A stretch of DNA of 43,348 nt from Chloroflexota bacterium (lineage in GTDB: Bacteria > Chloroflexota > Dehalococcoidia > E44-bin15), in the NCBI GenBank assembly GCA_030604825.1, contig JAUVVB010000015.1:1-43348 (forward strand), in the 5' to 3' direction. The notes below the pieces were generated by a model. It was not told the origin of the DNA. It ran no database searches and worked only from the letters and a program-made list of their open reading frames with translations. The translations under genes were made by a program, and so were the position numbers. This document shows positions 15,572 to 24,589 of this stretch, piece after piece. Within the stretch, counting starts at the first letter, position 1, and every line of letters starts with the position of its first letter.

Positions 15572-16054
15572 ATGACGGAGAAGGCCGGTGAAGAGTTTCT
15601 GGTGATGCCCATTCCGCTGGAACTGCCCTTTCAGTGGGCTGCGGGAAGCTATCATGGCAGGACGCTTAGGGAGATCAAGGATAACAACAGGTTCGTGGGC
15701 ATCAGATGTCCTCAGTGTAAGAGCATCCTGTTTCCGGCGGCCATGGTCTGCCCGCTGTGCCACGTGAAGGTGGGCGAGGATTGGGTGGAGCTGGGGGAGA
15801 AGGGGACGGTGGAGGACTTCGCCATCGTGGAGATGAGCGTCCTCGACCCCTCCACGGGCAAGGAGCGGGTGGAGTCCCAGCCCCAGGCGGTTATCCGCCT
15901 CGATGGCGGGGCGGTGATGGAGCATCGCCTGGAGGAGAAGGATCCCCAGAAGCTCAGGGTGGGGATGAGGGTTGAGGCGGTTTTCAAGCCAGAGGGGGAG
16001 GGGGGAAAGGGAGACCTAACCGACATCCTATACTTCAGAACCATCGAGAAATAG
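15572..16054 (+). CDS. DUF35 zinc-ribbon/OB-fold protein 1
   Basis: A 160-residue protein of the DUF35 family. An N-terminal helix (PLELPFQWAAGSYHGRTLRE) is followed by a rubredoxin-like zinc ribbon with CPQC and CPLC, then an OB fold (GEKGTVEDFAIVEMSVLD onward) that binds acyl-CoA in relatives. DUF35 proteins form complexes with thiolase-fold enzymes and are needed for their activity. It directly follows thiolase-like B and is the paralogue of the 17700 gene, so that pair is the likely functional unit. A GAGGTG lies about 6 bases before the ATG. Confidence 0.9.
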   Translation: MTEKAGEEFLVMPIPLELPFQWAAGSYHGRTLREIKDNNRFVGIRCPQCKSILFPAAMVCPLCHVKVGEDWVELGEKGTVEDFAIVEMSVLDPSTGKERVESQPQAVIRLDGGAVMEHRLEEKDPQKLRVGMRVEAVFKPEGEGGKGDLTDILYFRTIEK

Positions 16055-16063
16055 GGGGAAAAG

Positions 16064-16507
16064 ATGAGGCAAGAGCCGTTTGTTGTTCCGGGAAAGCTGG
16101 TGGTACCCTATAGGTACTTCGTGGGGCGGCTCGCCAGCAAGGCGCTCATCGCCCTGAGAGATGATAAGAAGGTCATGGGGGTGAGGTGCCCGACGTGTAA
16201 TCTGACCTATATGCCCCCCCGTTCCACCTGCGGAAGATGTTTCAGCAAGCTGGAGGAGCTGGTGGAGGTGGGGGATAAGGGCACCGTCCTCACCTATACC
16301 GTGGTCTACCACAAGGAGCCAGTGCACCCCATGGAGCCCCCCTTTGTCTATGGGCTCATCAAGCTGGATGGGGCGGACACTGCCCTTCCCCACTTCATCG
16401 GCGAAGTGGAGCCCGAGAAGGTAAGCATCGGGATGAAGGTCCAGGCGGTGTTCAAGGATAAGCGGGAGGGCAACATCCTGGATATAAAGTACTTTAAGCC
16501 CCAGTGA
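16064..16507 (+). CDS. DUF35 zinc-ribbon/OB-fold protein 2, divergent subtype
   Basis: A 147-residue DUF35 protein with the same order of parts: N-terminal helix (YFVGRLASKALIALRDDKK), zinc ribbon with CPTC and CGRC, OB fold (GDKGTVLTYTVV onward). It is clearly different in sequence from the other two DUF35 proteins. Since there are three thiolase-like genes and three DUF35 genes, this one may partner thiolase-like A. A run of Gs (AGGGGGA) precedes the ATG. Confidence 0.9.
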   Translation: MRQEPFVVPGKLVVPYRYFVGRLASKALIALRDDKKVMGVRCPTCNLTYMPPRSTCGRCFSKLEELVEVGDKGTVLTYTVVYHKEPVHPMEPPFVYGLIKLDGADTALPHFIGEVEPEKVSIGMKVQAVFKDKREGNILDIKYFKPQ

Positions 16508-16527
16508 GCCTTGGAAAGGAGGAAGGC

Positions 16528-17685
16528 ATGGCGGAGAGGGTTGCCATAGTAGGCGTAGGTCAGACCTATCACCGGAGCCGGCGTCCCGATGTAAATCAGG
16601 TGGAGCTGATGAACGAGGCGGTGAGGGCGGCGCTGGATGATGCCCAGCTCACCCTGAGGGACATAGATGCGGTGGTGATGGGGAACATGGAGCTTTTTGA
16701 GGGCAACTACCTGGTGGACATGTGGGCCAGTGATGGGATAGGGTCATATCTGAAGCCGGGGATGAAGATCACCACCGGGGGGACCACCGGGGCCACCGTG
16801 TCCTGTGCTGCCTTCAACCATGCTGCCTCTGGCCTGTTCGATGTCGTTCTTGCGGTGGCCTTTGAGAAGCAGGACGAGGGGGATACCACCGCCGGCTTGA
16901 ACTCGGTGTCTGATCCCCTGTGGCGGAGGTGGATCGCCACCGGGGCGATGGGGGCTTTCGCCAGGGTGGGGAGGGACTACATCAGGAGGACGGGTTGCAA
17001 GGAGGAGCATGCTGCCATGCTGCGGGTGAAGGCGGACAAGGGTGCCTGTCGAAACCCCTACGCTCACCTCAAGCTGAACCTCACCATCGAGGATGTGATG
17101 AACTCCAGGATGCTGATGTGGCCGATGAGGCTACTTCACATGTGTCCCACCTCGGTAGGCGCTGCCGCGCTGGTGGTGGCATCGGAGAAGAGGGCAAAGC
17201 AGATAACCAAAAAGCCGGTCTGGGTAAAGGATTGGGTCACCGTCCATGAGGAGAGCGCTACTACATGGTCCATGGTGCGCCCTGGGGAGACCAGCCTGGA
17301 GAAGGCCTCAAGGTTGATCTACCAGAGGAATGGCATCACTAAACCGGCAGAGGAGATCGATGTTGCCGAGATCTACGAGCCCTCCATCTGGGGGGAGCTG
17401 GCATGGTATGAACAGTACCACTTCTGCGAGCCTGGGGAGGGCTGGAGGTGGGCGGAAAAGGGGGTCACCGATATGGAGGGGGAGTTCCCGGTCAATCCCT
17501 CCGGAGGTGTGGTGGCCACCAATCCCATCGGGGCGACGGCGATGATCCGCATCGTTGAGGCTGCCCTCCAGGTTCGGGGCGATGCTGGGGAGCATCAGGT
17601 TTCGAGGCCGGTGAGAACCGCCTTCACCACCGCCTGGGGAGGGAGCAACTGGACGGTGGCCACCCTGCTCACCAAGTCATTATGA
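16528..17685 (+). CDS. Thiolase-like protein C (SCP2 family), Cys-less, duplicated copy 2
   Basis: A 385-residue near-twin of thiolase-like B. Most of the first 110 residues are identical. The middle differs (for example DPLWRRWIATGAMGAFARVG here) and so does the segment near residue 250, where it lacks eight residues present in B. It shares the absent nucleophile (TTGGTTGATVSCAAF) and AEIYEPS in place of the His motif. ATG 16528 is chosen for the AAAGGAGG 6 bases upstream; a GTG at 16504 overlaps the previous stop. The partner DUF35 gene starts 14 bases after the stop. B and C may act on related substrates or form mixed complexes. Confidence 0.87.
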   Translation: MAERVAIVGVGQTYHRSRRPDVNQVELMNEAVRAALDDAQLTLRDIDAVVMGNMELFEGNYLVDMWASDGIGSYLKPGMKITTGGTTGATVSCAAFNHAASGLFDVVLAVAFEKQDEGDTTAGLNSVSDPLWRRWIATGAMGAFARVGRDYIRRTGCKEEHAAMLRVKADKGACRNPYAHLKLNLTIEDVMNSRMLMWPMRLLHMCPTSVGAAALVVASEKRAKQITKKPVWVKDWVTVHEESATTWSMVRPGETSLEKASRLIYQRNGITKPAEEIDVAEIYEPSIWGELAWYEQYHFCEPGEGWRWAEKGVTDMEGEFPVNPSGGVVATNPIGATAMIRIVEAALQVRGDAGEHQVSRPVRTAFTTAWGGSNWTVATLLTKSL

Positions 17686-17699
17686 GGGAAGGAGGGGAA

Positions 17700-18182
17700 A
17701 TGACGGAAAAGCCATCTGAAGAGTTTCTGGTGATGCCTATTCCGCTGGAACTGCCCTTTCAGTGGGCGGCGGGACCCTATCTGGGGAGGTTCTTCAGGGA
17801 GCTGAGGGATAATGCCAGGCTTCTGGCAAATAAGTGCCCTCAGTGCGGACGCCTCCTCTTCCCTCCGCGGCAGGTCTGCGCGCAATGTCATGTAAAGGTG
17901 GGGGAGGACTGGGTGGAGCTGAGTGACAAGGGGGTGGTGGAGGATTTCACCGTGGTGGTGGAGCCAATGTCCGATCCCTCAACCGGGGAAAGGAGAACTC
18001 TCCCCTATCCCACCGCGACCATCCGCCTCGAGGAGGGGGTTTCCCTTATTCACTACCTTGAGGAGACCGACTCCGCCAAGATAAGGGAGGGATTGAAGGT
18101 TCAGGCAGTTTTCAAGCCAAGGGAAAAGCGAAAGGGGGAGATGAGGGATATCCTCTATTTCAGGATCGTGGAGGGCCCTTAG
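17700..18182 (+). CDS. DUF35 zinc-ribbon/OB-fold protein 3
   Basis: A 160-residue paralogue of the 15572 protein with the same opening (EEFLVMPIPLELPFQWAAG), zinc ribbon (CPQC and CAQC, then HVKVGEDWVEL) and OB fold. The start is the ATG at 17700 behind GGAAGGAGGGG; an in-frame ATG at 17682 overlaps the previous gene's stop. It probably partners thiolase-like C. Its stop overlaps the end of the convergent surE gene by 4 bases. Confidence 0.9.
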   Translation: MTEKPSEEFLVMPIPLELPFQWAAGPYLGRFFRELRDNARLLANKCPQCGRLLFPPRQVCAQCHVKVGEDWVELSDKGVVEDFTVVVEPMSDPSTGERRTLPYPTATIRLEEGVSLIHYLEETDSAKIREGLKVQAVFKPREKRKGEMRDILYFRIVEGP

Positions 18183-18958
18183 GGGGAGGTAAGTTCTTGG
18201 AAGATGACCTGGGATAGACCCCTTAGGCTATCGAGCCTGGATGTGTTTGTCAAATCGCCGTGAAGGGGGGTTATCGAGATCTTGTCGTTGAGCACGGCCC
18301 ATATATCGGTTCCCTCCACCGGGTCCCACTCCTGCTTCCCCCTCACGATCCAGTAATACTCCCTCTTCCCATCATGCCCTTCTTTGATCACATCGCTGTA
18401 GCTTCTGCGCCCGAGATGGGTTACCTCGACCCCTTTTATCTTATCCAGGGGCAGATTGGGCAGGTTGATGTTCAGCAGCATCTCCCGGGGCAGGGCGTGG
18501 TTCCTCATCATCCTGGCGATAGTCACCGCCAGCCTGGTGGCGGCCTCGAAATGGACATCCTCCAGCGCTCCCACCGACAGGGCTATGGAAGGGATGCCGT
18601 TAAGGTATCCCTGAAGGGCGCCTCCCACCGTCCCTGAGATGAGCACGTCATCGCCCAGGTTCGCCCCCTCGTTGATCCCCGAGAAAAGAAGTTCCACCTT
18701 CCCCTGGATTAAACTCCCCAGTGCCAGAATGACGGAATCGGCGGGGGTACCCTCCACGCAGTAGCTCTCCACCCCCCTAATCAGGGGCTTTATCTTCCTT
18801 GCCCTAAGCGGCTGGTGGAGGGTAACCGAGGTGCCCACGGCGCTCTGCTCCCTGTCCGGGGCCACCACCACCACCTCGCCCACCTCCATCAGTGCTTTCA
18901 CCAGGTCCCAAAGCCCCGGGGCATAGATCCCGTCATCGTTGGTTACCAGTATCCTCAA
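18179..18958 (-). CDS. surE: 5'-nucleotidase SurE
   Basis: A 259-residue metal-dependent 5'/3'-nucleoside monophosphatase. The SurE signature [16 protein letters not shown] supplies the metal-binding Asp pair. Further marks are [16 protein letters not shown], the [11 protein letters not shown] loop and [21 protein letters not shown]. Length is normal for the family. It overlaps sucD upstream by 4 bases (ATGA) and is the last gene of the sucC-sucD-surE run. Confidence 0.96.
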   Translation of the reverse strand: MRILVTNDDGIYAPGLWDLVKALMEVGEVVVVAPDREQSAVGTSVTLHQPLRARKIKPLIRGVESYCVEGTPADSVILALGSLIQGKVELLFSGINEGANLGDDVLISGTVGGALQGYLNGIPSIALSVGALEDVHFEAATRLAVTIARMMRNHALPREMLLNINLPNLPLDKIKGVEVTHLGRRSYSDVIKEGHDGKREYYWIVRGKQEWDPVEGTDIWAVLNDKISITPLHGDLTNTSRLDSLRGLSQVIFQELTSP

Positions 18959-19833
18959 GCTGAGCCCTCCAATACCCTTCGCGCTACCATGCCGATCTCT
19001 GCTGGGCTTTGGGCTATGGTGGCGCTGGCGGAAGCGAGGGCTGCTATCTTTTCCTGGGCGGTTGCCGAGCTCCCGGTGATGATGGCCCCGGCGTGACCCA
19101 TTCTCCTGCCTGGCGGTGCCGTGCTACCGGCCACAAAGGCGATGACCGGCTTATTCATTTTGGATTTGATGAATGCTGCCGCCTCCTGCTCCGCCATTCC
19201 TCCGATCTCCCCGATGAGGACTACCAGCCTGGTTTGTGCGTCCCCTTGAAACATCCTCAGCACTTCAACGAAGGTGGTTCCAATAAGGGGGTCGCCGCCG
19301 ACGCCGATGCAGGTGGATTGCCCCACCCCTTGCTCCGTCAGTTGTGCCACCGCCTCGTAGGTGAGGGTTCCGCTGCGGGAGACCACCCCCACACTTCCCG
19401 GCATGTGGATGTCTCCCGGCATGAGCCCAACCTTGCACTTGCCCGGTGAGATGACCCCCGGGCAGTTGGGCCCGATGAGGCGGGTTTTTCCCTCCTTCAG
19501 ATAGCGCAGCACGGTGACCATGTCAAAGGTGGGGATGCCATCGGTGATGCAGACCACCAGGGGAATGCCGCCATCGGCAGCCTCCAGGATGGCATCGGCG
19601 GCAAAGGCAGGGGGGACGAAGATCATGCTGGCGTTTGCCCCCGTCTCCCTCACCGCCTGCTCTACGGAGTTGAAGACGGGCACCCCCTCAAAGGAGGAGC
19701 CCCCCTTACCCGGGGTGACCCCGGCAACCACCTTGGTGCCATATTCCATGCATTTTCTGGCGTGAAAGCTGCCCTCGCTCCCGGTGATCCCCTGAACCAC
19801 AAGCCTGGTATTCTCATCGACGAGGATGCTCAT
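18955..19833 (-). CDS. sucD: Succinate--CoA ligase (ADP-forming), alpha subunit
   Basis: A 292-residue subunit with a CoA-binding domain ([20 protein letters not shown]) and a ligase domain carrying the phosphorylated histidine at about His247 ([12 protein letters not shown]). [20 protein letters not shown] is characteristic. With SucC it makes ATP from succinyl-CoA, or works in reverse. AGGAGGT lies 4-10 bases before the ATG. sucC is immediately upstream with an 11-base gap, so both subunits are co-expressed. Confidence 0.97.
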   Translation of the reverse strand: MSILVDENTRLVVQGITGSEGSFHARKCMEYGTKVVAGVTPGKGGSSFEGVPVFNSVEQAVRETGANASMIFVPPAFAADAILEAADGGIPLVVCITDGIPTFDMVTVLRYLKEGKTRLIGPNCPGVISPGKCKVGLMPGDIHMPGSVGVVSRSGTLTYEAVAQLTEQGVGQSTCIGVGGDPLIGTTFVEVLRMFQGDAQTRLVVLIGEIGGMAEQEAAAFIKSKMNKPVIAFVAGSTAPPGRRMGHAGAIITGSSATAQEKIAALASASATIAQSPAEIGMVARRVLEGSA

Positions 19834-19844
19834 CGGACCTCCTA

Positions 19845-21011
19845 TTAAATCTTGCCTTCCTCGGCCGCCACCACCTTCTCCGCGGCATCGCGAAGGTCTG
19901 CGGCCAGTATTATAGGCAGGCCAGACTCGGCCAGCAGCCTCATCCCCTCATCCACGTTCGTCCCCCTCATTCTGACCACCACCGGAACCTTTACCTCCAC
20001 CTGCTTTGCCGCCTGGATAACCCCCCGGGCCACGATATCGCACCTGAGGATGCCGCCAAAGATGTTGATCAGCGCTGCCTTTACCTTGGGGTCGGCAAGC
20101 AGGAGGGTAAACGCTTTGGTCACCATCTCCTCGCTGGCCCCCCCTCCCACATCGAGGAAGTTTGCCGGCTGGGCGCCCATGAGCTTGATGATGTCCATGG
20201 TGGCCATGGCCAGTCCTGCCCCATTGACCATGCAGCCCACGTCGCCATCCAGCTTTATGTAGGAAATGTTGTGCCTTGATGCCTCCAGCTCCAGCTCATC
20301 CTCCTGCTCTGGATCGCGGAGGGTATCCCAGTCGCGGTGGCGGAAGAAGGCATTATCGTCCAGGTTGAGCTTGGCATCCAGGGCTAGAAGCCGGCCATCG
20401 GAGGTGACCACCAGCGGATTGATCTCCGCCAGGGAGCAGTCCTTCTCCACGAAGGCTCGATAGAGGTTCCCCATGAGCTGGGTCGCCGGCCTTACCTGCT
20501 CCGCCGCCAGATTCATGCCGAAGGCAAGCCTCCTCCCCAGGAAGGGCTGAAACCCGATCACCGGCTCGATATAGGCCTTGAGGATCTTCTGCGGCATCTT
20601 GGCCGCCACCTCTTCGATGTCCATTCCCCCCGCCTCGCTGGCCATCATCACCGGCATTCCCCGCGCCGAATCGATGACTATCCCCAGGTATAGCTCCCGT
20701 TCAATCCCCACCGCCTCCTCGACCAGCACCTTTTCCACGGGCACCCCCTCAGCCGAGGTTTGATGGGTTATCAGCCGGCTGCCCATCATCTCTTGGGCTA
20801 GCTCCCCCGCCTCCTCCGGGGAGGAGGCCATCCTGATCCCGCCTGCCTTTCCCCGACCGCCGGCATATACCTGGGCCTTGATCACCACCTCCCCTCTCAA
20901 TCGGGAGGCGACCTCCCTTGCCTCCTGGGCGGTGGCTGCCATCCCTCCCCGGGGCACGGGGATGCCATACTCCCTGAGGATATCCTTTGCTTGATACTCA
21001 TGGATCTTCAT
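19845..21011 (-). CDS. sucC: Succinate--CoA ligase (ADP-forming), beta subunit
   Basis: A 388-residue ATP-grasp subunit: [20 protein letters not shown] start, [16 protein letters not shown] (nucleotide loop), [10 protein letters not shown] with the metal-binding region, and [16 protein letters not shown] to [10 protein letters not shown] (CoA-ligase domain). Length is standard. It is the first gene of the minus-strand set and starts 51 bases downstream of tRNA-Ser, so it may share that tRNA's transcript. The U-rich stretch in the gap could cut read-through. Confidence 0.97.
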   Translation of the reverse strand: MKIHEYQAKDILREYGIPVPRGGMAATAQEAREVASRLRGEVVIKAQVYAGGRGKAGGIRMASSPEEAGELAQEMMGSRLITHQTSAEGVPVEKVLVEEAVGIERELYLGIVIDSARGMPVMMASEAGGMDIEEVAAKMPQKILKAYIEPVIGFQPFLGRRLAFGMNLAAEQVRPATQLMGNLYRAFVEKDCSLAEINPLVVTSDGRLLALDAKLNLDDNAFFRHRDWDTLRDPEQEDELELEASRHNISYIKLDGDVGCMVNGAGLAMATMDIIKLMGAQPANFLDVGGGASEEMVTKAFTLLLADPKVKAALINIFGGILRCDIVARGVIQAAKQVEVKVPVVVRMRGTNVDEGMRLLAESGLPIILAADLRDAAEKVVAAEEGKI

Positions 21012-21061
21012 GTCCTAACCCCTGGTTCTACCATAGCCAAAAGTTCGAAAAAGCGAAAAAG

Positions 21062-21150
21062 CGGAGGGGGTGGGATTCGAACCCACGGTCCCGATTGCTC
21101 GAGACAGCGGTTTTCAAGACCGCCACCATAAGCCGCTCGGTCACCCCTCC
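21062..21150 (-). tRNA. tRNA-Ser(TGA)
   Basis: Class II tRNA with acceptor GGAGGGG/CCCCTCC, anticodon stem GCGGT/ACCGC with loop CTTGAAA (anticodon TGA), a long variable arm and T-loop TTCGAAT. The discriminator is G and no CCA is encoded. Its 5' half (21112-21150) is repeated at 29000 and forms the attachment site of the island. Upstream (minus strand) there is a TATACT -10-like box about 15 bases before the 5' end, contributed by island DNA. Confidence 0.95.
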
Positions 21151-21151
21151 C
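21112..21151. repeat. attL: 40-bp core in the 5' half of tRNA-Ser
   Basis: The 40 bases from TTTCAAGACC to CACCCCTCCC are identical to 29000-29039. They cover the tRNA from its first base to the anticodon loop. The integrase fragment ends 45 bases away, as expected for an attachment site. Confidence 0.9.
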
Positions 21152-21195
21152 AGATACAAAGTATACACCAAAATCCCGCCTCAGAGGCACTTTTG

Positions 21196-22130
21196 CTAAC
21201 GAAGCCCCATCGCTGAGGTGTCTGCCGAAAAATTCTGTAACCCCTCTTCGAACCGGCGGGCTGCAGCCTCTTGCAGACCAGGTAAAACGTGAGAATAGGT
21301 ATCCAGTGTAATCGCAATCGAGCTATGGCCCAAACGTTCCGAAACGATCTTCGGATGAACTCCTTGTTGTAACATAAGTGTAGCGTGAGCATGCCGCAAG
21401 TCATGAAGCCGAATGCCTTCTAGACCAACCGACCGCCCTATCCTTGACAAGGCTCGTGTAATAGTGTTAGGCCGTAGCGGTCTCCCATCGGGGTGAGAAA
21501 ATACCAAGTCTGTCTTTTCCAAGGTTTTCCCAAGCACTTTTCGTGCATCCTCTTGCTTTATCCGATGCTCCCGGAGCAATATCGCTAACGATGGTGACAA
21601 TGCTATCTGGCGACGACCTCTTTTAGTCTTGGGTTCCCTAAAAACATACTCTCCTGTACGAAGCTGCTGCAGTGTCTGTACAACCGATAGCGTGGCAAGC
21701 TCCAAATCAATATCGCACCACCGCAGGGCAAGCAGCTCACCCCGGCGCAGTCCAGTATATATGGATGTAAAGAAGACGATATAGTAGGGTGACCCTTTTG
21801 CTGCATCTATTAACGAGGTTACCTCGTTAATAGATGCAGCATGGCTGTTTCCGTATTCCCAGGACGTGGAGGATCAACTGCCTCAGCCGGGTTCCGAACA
21901 ATGATACCATGTTTAACTCCATGTCTCAATGCTTCATAGAGAACTCTATGATGATGATGGACGGTACGTGATGAAAGCCCACCCTTGCCGTCTCGGCGTC
22001 CTGAATCTAAAGCAGCAGCATTGTACCTCTGAATATGTTGGGATTGACAGCAGCGCTGCCTAGTGGTATTCTTAGCCAACGCGACCCTTAGATTTGCGAC
22101 TGAGCGGGCGTGTTGTGGGCTTGAAAGCAT
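21196..22130 (-). pseudogene. Tyrosine-type site-specific integrase, 5'-truncated and frameshifted
   Basis: Two frames make one broken integrase. The first (22130 to 21819) holds part of the core-binding domain (DGKGGLSSRTVHHHHRVLYE, then GIIVRNPAEAVDPPRP) and ends at a TAA. The second (from about 21826 to 21196) continues as VTSLIDAAKGSPYYIV, YTGLRRGELLALRW (first catalytic Arg), LHDLRHAHATLML (HxxR), GHSSIAITLDTYSHV (His and Tyr nucleophile). The catalytic residues are therefore present, but the N-terminal arm-binding domain and early core domain are missing and the frame shifts by one base at a 43-nt palindrome. It presumably inserted the island. Confidence 0.88.
21799..21841. repeat. Perfect 43-nt palindrome at the integrase frameshift
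   Basis: Arms of 21 bases (21799-21819 and 21821-21841) are exact reverse complements around a single central T at 21820. Both arms lie in what should be continuous integrase coding sequence, and the frame is lost exactly at the centre. Confidence 0.95.
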
Positions 22131-22283
22131 TGGGTGTTATGATGAAGGGGGGCGAGGCCTATGGGCATGGGGAGAATGTTCTTGGCGGAGTAATGTAGCC
22201 CTGCAATCCAGGAAAGGGGGGTGATGGTAGCGGCTCGGACTGGAGAGCGGTCAGGATTAAGGTGAATTAAGGAGGCTAAAGAG

Positions 22284-23573
22284 ATGAAGAGGGTGATGAA
22301 AGGGGCCATTATCCTGTTGCTTGCCTGTCTAGTAGGGGTGGCGACGAGTTGCGGTCCGGCTGCAGCAGCGAAAGAGATAAAGATAGGCGTAATTGGCCCG
22401 ATGGCTTACGTACAGGGCGAACACCATTGGTACGGGGCTCTGTTGGCAGCCGAGGAGATAAATGCTCAAGGCGGCATATTGGTGGGAGACGAGTGGTACC
22501 AGGTCACGCTAGTCAAAGTCGACTCCAATGAAATGGTCAGTGTTCCAGATGCTGCCAGTGCAATGGAAAGGGCGATAACCGTTGACAAGGTGGACTTTCT
22601 AGTTGGTGGCTTCAGGACTGAGGCGGTATTTGCGATGCAAGATGTTGCCATGGATTATGCGAAGATCTTTCTCGGTTGCGGTGCCTCCACTCCGGAGCTA
22701 TGTACACGGGTGGCCGACGATTATGACCGGTACAAGTACTGGTTCAGGGTTACCCCAATGAATTCCACTTACCTTGGTTCCGTCGATTTCATGCTTCTGG
22801 GAATGGTGGCCGAAAAAATAAGGGCTGAGCTCGGGATTGAGGTGCCAAAGGTGGCCATATTGGCCGAGAAGGCGGTGTGGGCAGATCCCATCGTTGCCGG
22901 TGCTAAGCAGCTCCTTCCTGCCATAGGTATGGAGGTCGTTGGGGAATGGCGGCCTTCCCCTACCGCTACCGATGTAACGGCTGAATTGTCAGCCATAGAA
23001 GCTGCCGGAGCCCACATGATCTTCACCTCATTCTCTGGACCAGTGGGGGTTCCCTACGCCGCGCAATGGGGCGAGCTGGAAATCCCAGCGGCTTCGGTGG
23101 GGATCAACGTTGAAGCCCAGAAGGAGGGCTTCTGGGATGCAACGGGCGGAAAGGGCAACTATGAGATGACCATGAATACCTACGCCCGGGTCAACATCAC
23201 CGATGAAACCATACCCTTTATCGACAGATTCATAGCGAGGGTTGGAGAGTTTCCCACATATAGTGCGGGCACCTATGAAGCGCTATACATACTGAAGGCA
23301 GCCATCGAAAGGGCGGGCACTCTGGACAGCGATGCCGTTGTTGCTGAACTTGAAAATACCGATCGCATTGGAACCGCTGGCAGAACAGTGTTCACCTCGG
23401 ATCATGATGTAACCTGGGGCCCGGGTTATGTAGTCGGTCTCGGCGTCCAATGGCAGGATGGGGAGATGAAGTGCGTTTGGCCTCCTCCCGGGGGAGAATG
23501 GGAGGGGGTAGATTATGAAGGCGCTGTGGATTACATTCTGCCGCCATGGATGGTAGAAGCGTGGGGGCCATGA
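22284..23573 (+). CDS. livK: Branched-chain amino acid-type ABC transporter, substrate-binding lipoprotein
   Basis: A 429-residue periplasmic-binding-type protein (Peripla_BP_6 fold). Residues 1-23 form a lipoprotein signal: basic MKRVMK, a hydrophobic core, then VATSC with the lipidated Cys23. The mature part begins KEIKIGVIGPMAYVQGEHHWYGALLAAEEIN, the usual LivK opening shown here in two pieces (KEIKIGVIGPMAYVQG and HHWYGALLAAEEINAQGGI). It would capture ligand outside the membrane for LivHMGF. AAGGAGG precedes the ATG. The next cargo gene is 146 bases downstream beyond a hairpin. The ligand could be an amino acid, amide or aromatic acid; the neighbouring acyl-CoA ligase favours a carboxylic acid. 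Confidence 0.92.
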   Translation: MKRVMKGAIILLLACLVGVATSCGPAAAAKEIKIGVIGPMAYVQGEHHWYGALLAAEEINAQGGILVGDEWYQVTLVKVDSNEMVSVPDAASAMERAITVDKVDFLVGGFRTEAVFAMQDVAMDYAKIFLGCGASTPELCTRVADDYDRYKYWFRVTPMNSTYLGSVDFMLLGMVAEKIRAELGIEVPKVAILAEKAVWADPIVAGAKQLLPAIGMEVVGEWRPSPTATDVTAELSAIEAAGAHMIFTSFSGPVGVPYAAQWGELEIPAASVGINVEAQKEGFWDATGGKGNYEMTMNTYARVNITDETIPFIDRFIARVGEFPTYSAGTYEALYILKAAIERAGTLDSDAVVAELENTDRIGTAGRTVFTSDHDVTWGPGYVVGLGVQWQDGEMKCVWPPPGGEWEGVDYEGAVDYILPPWMVEAWGP

Positions 23574-23644
23574 TGCTTCAGCCCGTTGGCCGGATATTTT
23601 CCATTTTAGCCTTGCCATAGGTTGGCGTATGGCATTCATCGGAG

Positions 23645-23691
23645 TATACCCCCTCTGCTGGGCATGCGTCTTCGCCGAGGGGGTATATTTT
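23645..23691 (+). terminator. Hairpin and U-run between livK and livH
   Basis: An 11-bp perfect stem, TATACCCCCTC (23645-23655) with GAGGGGGTATA (23677-23687), then TTTTGTATTTA. In Liv operons a partial terminator here lets the binding protein be made in excess over the membrane parts. Confidence 0.7.
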
Positions 23692-23719
23692 GTATTTATT
23701 GACGCGGCTTAAATGATCC

Positions 23720-24589
23720 ATGATTGAATCCATAATAATCAATGGACTAACAAGCGGTGGCGTGTATGCCCTGTTGGCCATTGGTTTCTCCCTCATTTTC
23801 GGGGTAGCCCGCATCATCAACTTGGCCCACACCGCGTTTTACATGTTGGCCGCCTATTTGATATTTACCTTCGCCAGTTTCCTCGGCCTAAATCCCCTTT
23901 TATCCGTCATCCTCTCGGTAATAGCTGTAACTATCATAGGAGTATTCAGCTATAAGCTGGTGATTAACCCCGTACGTGAGCATGAGACCGCGATATTGAT
24001 AGTGACCATAGCCCTCGCCATCATTATTCAGGAGGTCATGCTCATGGCGTTTGGTGGTCACCCTCGAGTAGTTCCCAGTCTGGTTTCAGGATATACGGAG
24101 ATACTGGGAGCCAAGGTTGCCTACAAACAACTCTTAGCATTTGGGATAGCTTTGATCATTCTCTTGTGTACATGGGCCCTGTTGCTGAAAACCAAGCTGG
24201 GAATTGCTGTTAGATCCACGGCTCAGGATAGAGAAGTGGCCAATCTGATGGGGATAAACGTGGCCAGAACAGGAATGATAACCATGGGCATGGCTGTGGC
24301 GCTGGCGGCCATCGCCGGCGCGCTGGTGGCTCCCTTACGCGTTTTGGAGCCCGGTATGTGGATGCACCCGTTGGTGATGGTCTTGGCCATCGTCGTCCTC
24401 GGAGGGTTGGGGAGCATCAAGGGGAGCTTCGTGGGGGCCTTTATCCTGGGATTTGCTGAGACCCTGGTTGTTTTCTTGGTCCCTATGGGTGCCTTTTTGA
24501 AGGGAGCTGTGGCGCTGACGATCATGTTAATCGTGATCTTGATAAGGCCTGAAGGCCTGTTTGGAGTAGCCTTTGAGGAAGAAAGGTGA
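23720..24589 (+). CDS. livH: Branched-chain amino acid-type ABC transporter permease LivH
   Basis: A 289-residue permease with about eight membrane helices. Signatures are NGLTSGGVYALLAIGFSLIF at the start, RSTAQDREVANLMGINVART (the cytoplasmic coupling loop) and VLGGLGSIKGSFVGAFILG. It pairs with LivM to form the channel. There is no clear Shine-Dalgarno before the ATG, so translation may depend on the upstream structure. The stop overlaps livM by 4 bases. Confidence 0.93.
   Translation: MIESIIINGLTSGGVYALLAIGFSLIFGVARIINLAHTAFYMLAAYLIFTFASFLGLNPLLSVILSVIAVTIIGVFSYKLVINPVREHETAILIVTIALAIIIQEVMLMAFGGHPRVVPSLVSGYTEILGAKVAYKQLLAFGIALIILLCTWALLLKTKLGIAVRSTAQDREVANLMGINVARTGMITMGMAVALAAIAGALVAPLRVLEPGMWMHPLVMVLAIVVLGGLGSIKGSFVGAFILGFAETLVVFLVPMGAFLKGAVALTIMLIVILIRPEGLFGVAFEEER

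Larger units (their letters stand above)
14379..18182 (+). repeat. Tandem duplication of a thiolase-like/DUF35 gene pair
   Basis: Unit 1 is 14379-16054 and unit 2 is 16528-18182; each is a thiolase-like gene followed by a 160-residue DUF35 gene of the same subtype. A third, different DUF35 gene (16064-16507) lies between them. The first 270 bases of the two thiolase-like genes are almost the same base for base, as are stretches near their 3' ends. The middle sections differ much more, and unit 1 has an extra stretch of about eight residues. Confidence 0.85.

Noticed and set aside
22131-22283. Riboswitch or clear promoter upstream of livK
   Set aside because: No known riboswitch core was recognised, and the best box pair (TTGTGG and TATGAT, 19-base spacer) is too weak to claim.
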